64,000 nucleotides of DNA, from the NCBI GenBank assembly GCA_902622795.1, contig CACNRD010000002.1:1-64000 (forward strand), in the 5' to 3' direction. Source of the DNA: an uncultured Pelagibacteraceae bacterium. Its GTDB lineage: Bacteria; Pseudomonadota; Alphaproteobacteria; Pelagibacterales; Pelagibacteraceae. The translations under genes were made by a program, and so were the position numbers. Of this stretch, positions 60,685 to 64,000 are shown piece by piece (the stretch's first letter is position 1; each line of letters opens with the position of its first letter). The notes beneath the pieces are model-generated. The model was not told the origin of the DNA. It made no database searches and saw nothing but the letters and a program-made list of their open reading frames with translations.

Positions 60685-61976
60685 TGAAAAATATAGTAGT
60701 AGTTGGATCGCAATGGGGAGACGAAGGAAAGGGTAAGATAGTTGATTGGCTATCTGAACAGGCTGACGTTGTGATAAGATTCCAAGGAGGACACAATGCC
60801 GGACATACACTTGTTATTGATGGTGTGACTTATAAATTAAGATTACTACCCTCAGGAATAGTAAGAAAAAATAAGATTTCAATTATTGGCAATGGAGTAG
60901 TAGTTGATCCCTGGGCACTAATTGACGAAGTAGAAGAAATAAAATTAAAAGGAGTAGATGTTAATGTTGATAATTTTATTATTTCAGAGTCTGCAAATTT
61001 AATTTTACCATTTCATAGAGAAATGGATGAAATAAGAGAAGATGCAGCTGGAAAAGGAAAAATTGGGACTACGAGAAGAGGAATTGGACCAGCTTATGAG
61101 GATAAAGTTGGAAGAAGATCTATAAGAGTAATGGATTTAAGATCTGAACAAAATTTAGATCATAGGTTAGAGTCAGTTTTGATTCACCACAATGCTATTA
61201 GAAAAGGTTTAGGAAAAAAAATTTTTGAAAAAGAAAAATTAAAAGAAGAACTATTGAAAATTGCCCCAAAAATACTGCAATTTTCTCAACCTGTATGGCT
61301 TAAAATTGATCAATTTAAAAAACAAAAAAAGAAAATTTTGTTTGAAGGGGCTCAAGGAATTTTGTTAGATGTAGATCATGGTACATATCCCTATGTCACT
61401 TCTTCTAACACTGTAGCCTCAAGTGCTGCAACAGGGACTGGTTGTGGACCGAATTCAATTAACTATGTGCTAGGAATAACTAAAGCATACACTACTCGTG
61501 TTGGAGAAGGACCTTTTCCAACTGAGTTAAAAGATGATATTGGAGAATTATTGGGTATAAGGGGAAAAGAATTTGGAACTGTTACTAGTAGAAAAAGAAG
61601 ATGCGGTTGGTTTGATGGTGTTCTGGTAAGACAAACTATTAAAATTTCTGGTATTGATGGAATTGCACTTACTAAATTGGACGTATTAGATGAATTGGAT
61701 GAAATTAAAATGTGTATACATTATGAGTTAGATGGAAAAAAAATTGATTATTTACCAGCAGCCGTTGAGGACCAATTAAAAATAAAACCGATATTCAAAA
61801 CTTTTCCAGGATGGAAATCTCCAACAAGTGGTATAAAAAATATAGATGCTTTACCAGAAAATGCAAAAAAATATATTTTTGCAATTGAGGATTTTATAGG
61901 TGCAAAAATTTCAAGTATATCAACTAGTCCAGAGAGAGAAGATACAATACTAGTTGAAAACCCTTTTGATATTTAA
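60684..61976 (+). CDS. purA: Adenylosuccinate synthetase
   Basis: A 430-residue GTP-dependent enzyme. [21 protein letters not shown] is at the N terminus, then [70 protein letters not shown] and [14 protein letters not shown]. It forms adenylosuccinate from IMP and aspartate. The gene converges on rpoH with a 4-base overlap of their 3' ends. Confidence 0.97.
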   Translation: MKNIVVVGSQWGDEGKGKIVDWLSEQADVVIRFQGGHNAGHTLVIDGVTYKLRLLPSGIVRKNKISIIGNGVVVDPWALIDEVEEIKLKGVDVNVDNFIISESANLILPFHREMDEIREDAAGKGKIGTTRRGIGPAYEDKVGRRSIRVMDLRSEQNLDHRLESVLIHHNAIRKGLGKKIFEKEKLKEELLKIAPKILQFSQPVWLKIDQFKKQKKKILFEGAQGILLDVDHGTYPYVTSSNTVASSAATGTGCGPNSINYVLGITKAYTTRVGEGPFPTELKDDIGELLGIRGKEFGTVTSRKRRCGWFDGVLVRQTIKISGIDGIALTKLDVLDELDEIKMCIHYELDGKKIDYLPAAVEDQLKIKPIFKTFPGWKSPTSGIKNIDALPENAKKYIFAIEDFIGAKISSISTSPEREDTILVENPFDI

Positions 61977-62866
61977 TTAGCTGGCAACAAATTTTTAGAT
62001 TTTGCTAAAAGAAGCATATGCTTTTGAAGTTTTTCGAAAGCTTTATTTTCAATTTGTCTTACTCTTTCTCGACTAATTTTATATTTCTGACTTAAATCTT
62101 CTAATGTTGTTGGATTATCATTCAATCTTCTCGAATATAAAATTTCTCTTTCTCTGTCATTAAGGACTTTAATAGAATCTTTTAATAAATCTTTTCTCTG
62201 CTCCATTTCTTCATGGTGAGCAAACTTTAGGTCATGGTCTAATTCTTTATCAACCAACCAGTCTTGCCACTCATCTCCATCTTCACCAACTTGAGCATTT
62301 AGAGAAAATTCTTTACCTGACAATCTTCTATTCATTGAAACAACTTCTTCTTTACTTACATCAAGCTTGTTAGCAATATGATCGACATGTTCATCTCTCA
62401 AATCTCCTTCTTGTTGAGGGGCAATTTGATTTTTTATCTTTTTCAAATTAAAAAATAATTTTTTTTGGGCAGTTGTTGTTCCAATTTTTACTAGGCTCCA
62501 AGATCTTAAAATATACTCTTGAATTGAAGCTTTGATCCACCACATAGCATATGTTGCTAACCTAAAACCTTTTTCAGGTTCAAATTTTTTTACAGCTTGC
62601 ATCAAACCCACATTACCTTCTGAAATCATTTCATTTACTGGTAAACCATAGCCCTTATATCCCATTGCAATTTTAGCAACTAATCTAAGATGGCTTGTAA
62701 CTAATTTTTCAGCAGACTTAATGTTGCCTGTAGTTTTCCAGTTTTTGGCTAGCATATACTCTTCCTCAGCAGCGAGCATTGGAAATTTTTTAATTTGATC
62801 CAAGTATGCTGATAAACCTCCTTCATTAGATAGGGAGGGTAAATTATTACCTACTGTAGTATTCAT
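61973..62866 (-). CDS. rpoH: RNA polymerase sigma factor RpoH (sigma-32)
   Basis: A 297-residue sigma-70 family factor. Region 1.2 appears as [23 protein letters not shown], and region 2 as [35 protein letters not shown] and [20 protein letters not shown]. The RpoH box is present as [14 protein letters not shown], and region 4.2 ends [19 protein letters not shown]. It directs heat-shock transcription and is usually controlled by FtsH degradation. It lies 41 bases after rluD on the same strand. Confidence 0.95.
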   Translation of the reverse strand: MNTTVGNNLPSLSNEGGLSAYLDQIKKFPMLAAEEEYMLAKNWKTTGNIKSAEKLVTSHLRLVAKIAMGYKGYGLPVNEMISEGNVGLMQAVKKFEPEKGFRLATYAMWWIKASIQEYILRSWSLVKIGTTTAQKKLFFNLKKIKNQIAPQQEGDLRDEHVDHIANKLDVSKEEVVSMNRRLSGKEFSLNAQVGEDGDEWQDWLVDKELDHDLKFAHHEEMEQRKDLLKDSIKVLNDREREILYSRRLNDNPTTLEDLSQKYKISRERVRQIENKAFEKLQKHMLLLAKSKNLLPAN

Positions 62867-62907
62867 AGAAGAATTTATTTAGTTAATTTAAAATAATTTT
62901 CAACGTT

Positions 62908-63888
62908 TTATTTATTAGCGTTTCTAAGCATTTCTAAAATAATATTTAGCTGATGTGGCAAATTTGAGGAAAAATGCATTTTTTTATTATTTTTTGGATG
63001 TATGAAACCAATAGTTTTAGCATGTAAAAATTGTCTAGGTAAATCAGATATTAAATTTTGAATTTTTAAATCTATATTTTTTAGTTTTTTATATTTTTTT
63101 TTATATTTATCATCACCAACTATACTGTTTCCTTTATAATTCATATGGACCCTAATTTGATGTGTACGACCTGTTTCTAGTTTGCACTCTACTAAACTTA
63201 ATGTAGGTGTCTTTTCATTTTCAAAAATTTCAAGAGTTTTATAATTGGTAATTGCTTTCTTTCCCTTGGAGCGACTAACTTCCATTAGTTGCCTATTTCT
63301 TGAACTACGCGTTAGGAATGTAACTATTTGTCCTTTTGATGGTCTTAATTTCCCCCATATTAATAGTTGGTACTCTCTTAAAATAGTATGTTCGCTAAAT
63401 TGTTTTGATAAATTTTCATGGGCCTGATTGTTTTTAGCAATTACTACTAATCCTGAAGTATTTTTGTCAATTCGATGAACAATTCCTGGTCTTAATTCAT
63501 CACCGATATTAGATAAGGAATCTTTATCATAATGCATTAAAGCATTAACTATTGTTTGATCATAGTTGCCTGCTCCAGGGTGCATAATTATACCAGCTGG
63601 CTTGTTGATAACCATCAAGTCATCATCCTCATGTATAATATCTAATTTGTAATCAAATGGTTTTAACGATGCCGACTTTGGTTTTGGGATTTCTAGAACA
63701 ACCTGATCTCCAGTATTAACTTTTTTAGACGGATTATTTATTATGATATTGTTTAATTTAAGTTTATCTTTTAATATTAAATTTTTAATTCTAGTTCTAC
63801 TAATTAACCTTTCTCTTTGGTTGATCAGAATATCAACTCTTGAATTATTTTCCTCCTCCTGAACAATAAAATTAATGTTTTTTTCCAT
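62908..63888 (-). CDS. rluD: Ribosomal large subunit pseudouridine synthase RluD
   Basis: A 326-residue RluA-family enzyme. An N-terminal S4 RNA-binding domain (about 15-70: SRVDILINQRERLISRTRIKNLI, VNTGDQVVLEI) leads to the catalytic domain with DLMVINKPAGIIMHPGAGN and PGIVHRIDKNTSGLVVIAK, where Asp141 is the nucleophile. LETGRTHQIRVHM and RQFLHAKTIGFIHP follow. It modifies uridines in helix 69 of 23S rRNA. RluD is favoured over RluC by overall wording and the S4 domain. Confidence 0.92.
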   Translation of the reverse strand: MEKNINFIVQEEENNSRVDILINQRERLISRTRIKNLILKDKLKLNNIIINNPSKKVNTGDQVVLEIPKPKSASLKPFDYKLDIIHEDDDLMVINKPAGIIMHPGAGNYDQTIVNALMHYDKDSLSNIGDELRPGIVHRIDKNTSGLVVIAKNNQAHENLSKQFSEHTILREYQLLIWGKLRPSKGQIVTFLTRSSRNRQLMEVSRSKGKKAITNYKTLEIFENEKTPTLSLVECKLETGRTHQIRVHMNYKGNSIVGDDKYKKKYKKLKNIDLKIQNLISDLPRQFLHAKTIGFIHPKNNKKMHFSSNLPHQLNIILEMLRNANK

Positions 63889-63911
63889 AAAATATAATAT
63901 TAATACTATAT

Positions 63912-63988
63912 GCGCTTGTAGCTCAACTGGATAGAGCGCCTGACTTCGGATCAGGAGGTTCTGGGTTCGACTCCTAGCAGGCGCACCA
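63912..63988 (+). tRNA. tRNA-Arg (TCG)
   Basis: 77 bases with encoded CCA. The acceptor stem GCGCTTG pairs with CAGGCGC, the D arm is GCTCAACTGGATAGAGC, the anticodon arm CCTGACTTCGGATCAGG gives anticodon TCG, and the T arm is TGGGTTCGACTCC. It reads CGN arginine codons. A TATAAT at 63893-63898, 13 bases upstream, may be its -10 element, but no good -35 is visible. The gene is divergent from rluD. Confidence 0.97.
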
Positions 63989-64000
63989 ATTATTCTCCTA

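Overview
The window looks like a piece of a SAR11 (Candidatus Pelagibacter-type) alphaproteobacterial chromosome. The supporting evidence is the extreme A+T content, very short or overlapping gene junctions, alphaproteobacterial gene orders (tkt-gap-pgk-fba, zapA-fthC, yebC-ruvC-tol-pal-tilS-ftsH-folP-glmM), small alphaproteobacterial proteins (a TrcR-like regulator and an aa3-oxidase subunit IV-like peptide), and a 5S rRNA gene that stands alone at the edge of a large surface-polysaccharide island. In SAR11 genomes the hypervariable region 2 lies between the 16S-23S rRNA genes and the 5S gene. Positions 1-33888 fit the 5S-side part of that region; the 23S gene would lie off the left edge.

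Region 1 (1-33888) is a mosaic of cell-surface glycan cassettes that switch strand repeatedly. 1-4868 (+): polymerase-like membrane protein (left-truncated), acetyltransferase, two glycosyltransferases, a TylF-type methyltransferase and the tail of a lost second methyltransferase. 4876-8681 (-): HisH-like, HisF-like, WbpG/PseA-like sugar amidotransferase and a metallo-beta-lactamase-fold protein resembling the non-Rieske part of CMP-sialic acid hydroxylase, probably an acetamidino-sugar module. 8737-11845 (+): two large membrane proteins. 11889-16675 (-): nucleotide-sugar dehydrogenase, internally deleted formyltransferase remnant, DegT aminotransferase, DPM-like GT2, SDR epimerase and acyltransferase. 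16868-20416 (+): C-methyltransferase, SDR, RmlC-like and RmlD-like enzymes, i.e. a deoxysugar cassette, followed by two tail-to-tail paralogous GT-C-like membrane proteins (20444-23316). 23321-24711 (-): FkbM methyltransferase and GT2. 24780-30599 (+): GMC oxidoreductase, SDR, WecB-type epimerase, O-antigen ligase/polymerase and WecA-type initiating transferase. 30634-33888: one more membrane protein, a GT2 and a GalE-like epimerase. The genes together could activate and modify unusual sugars, start lipid-linked glycans, extend them in the cytoplasm, and decorate or polymerise them in the periplasm through polyprenyl-phosphate-sugar donors.

Region 2 (33947-63988) is conserved core. 5S rRNA, rpmJ, a tiny COX IV-like gene, pntA1-pntA2-pntB and a transaldolase form the + block. 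The - block runs from tkt through gap, pgk, fba, thiE, efp, suhB, rpmE, trcR-like and rpsU to initiator tRNA-Met. From 46144 the + strand carries a coiled-coil gene, zapA, fthC, a YmdB-like phosphoesterase, yebC, a phage-type ruvC, the tolQRAB-pal-cpoB envelope system, tilS, ftsH, folP, glmM, thiD and purA. rpoH and rluD follow on the - strand, then tRNA-Arg(TCG) on +.

No stretch over 300 bases lacks a gene; the longest spacer is 16676-16867. I see no insertion sequence, integrase, CRISPR array or replication origin. The most notable observations are the amidotransferase/CMAH-like module, two decayed or partly deleted modification genes, a phage-type RuvC with ruvA/ruvB/ybgC absent from the usual place, a tandem repeat in a polymerase loop, and a GAPDH whose cofactor residues suggest NADP use.
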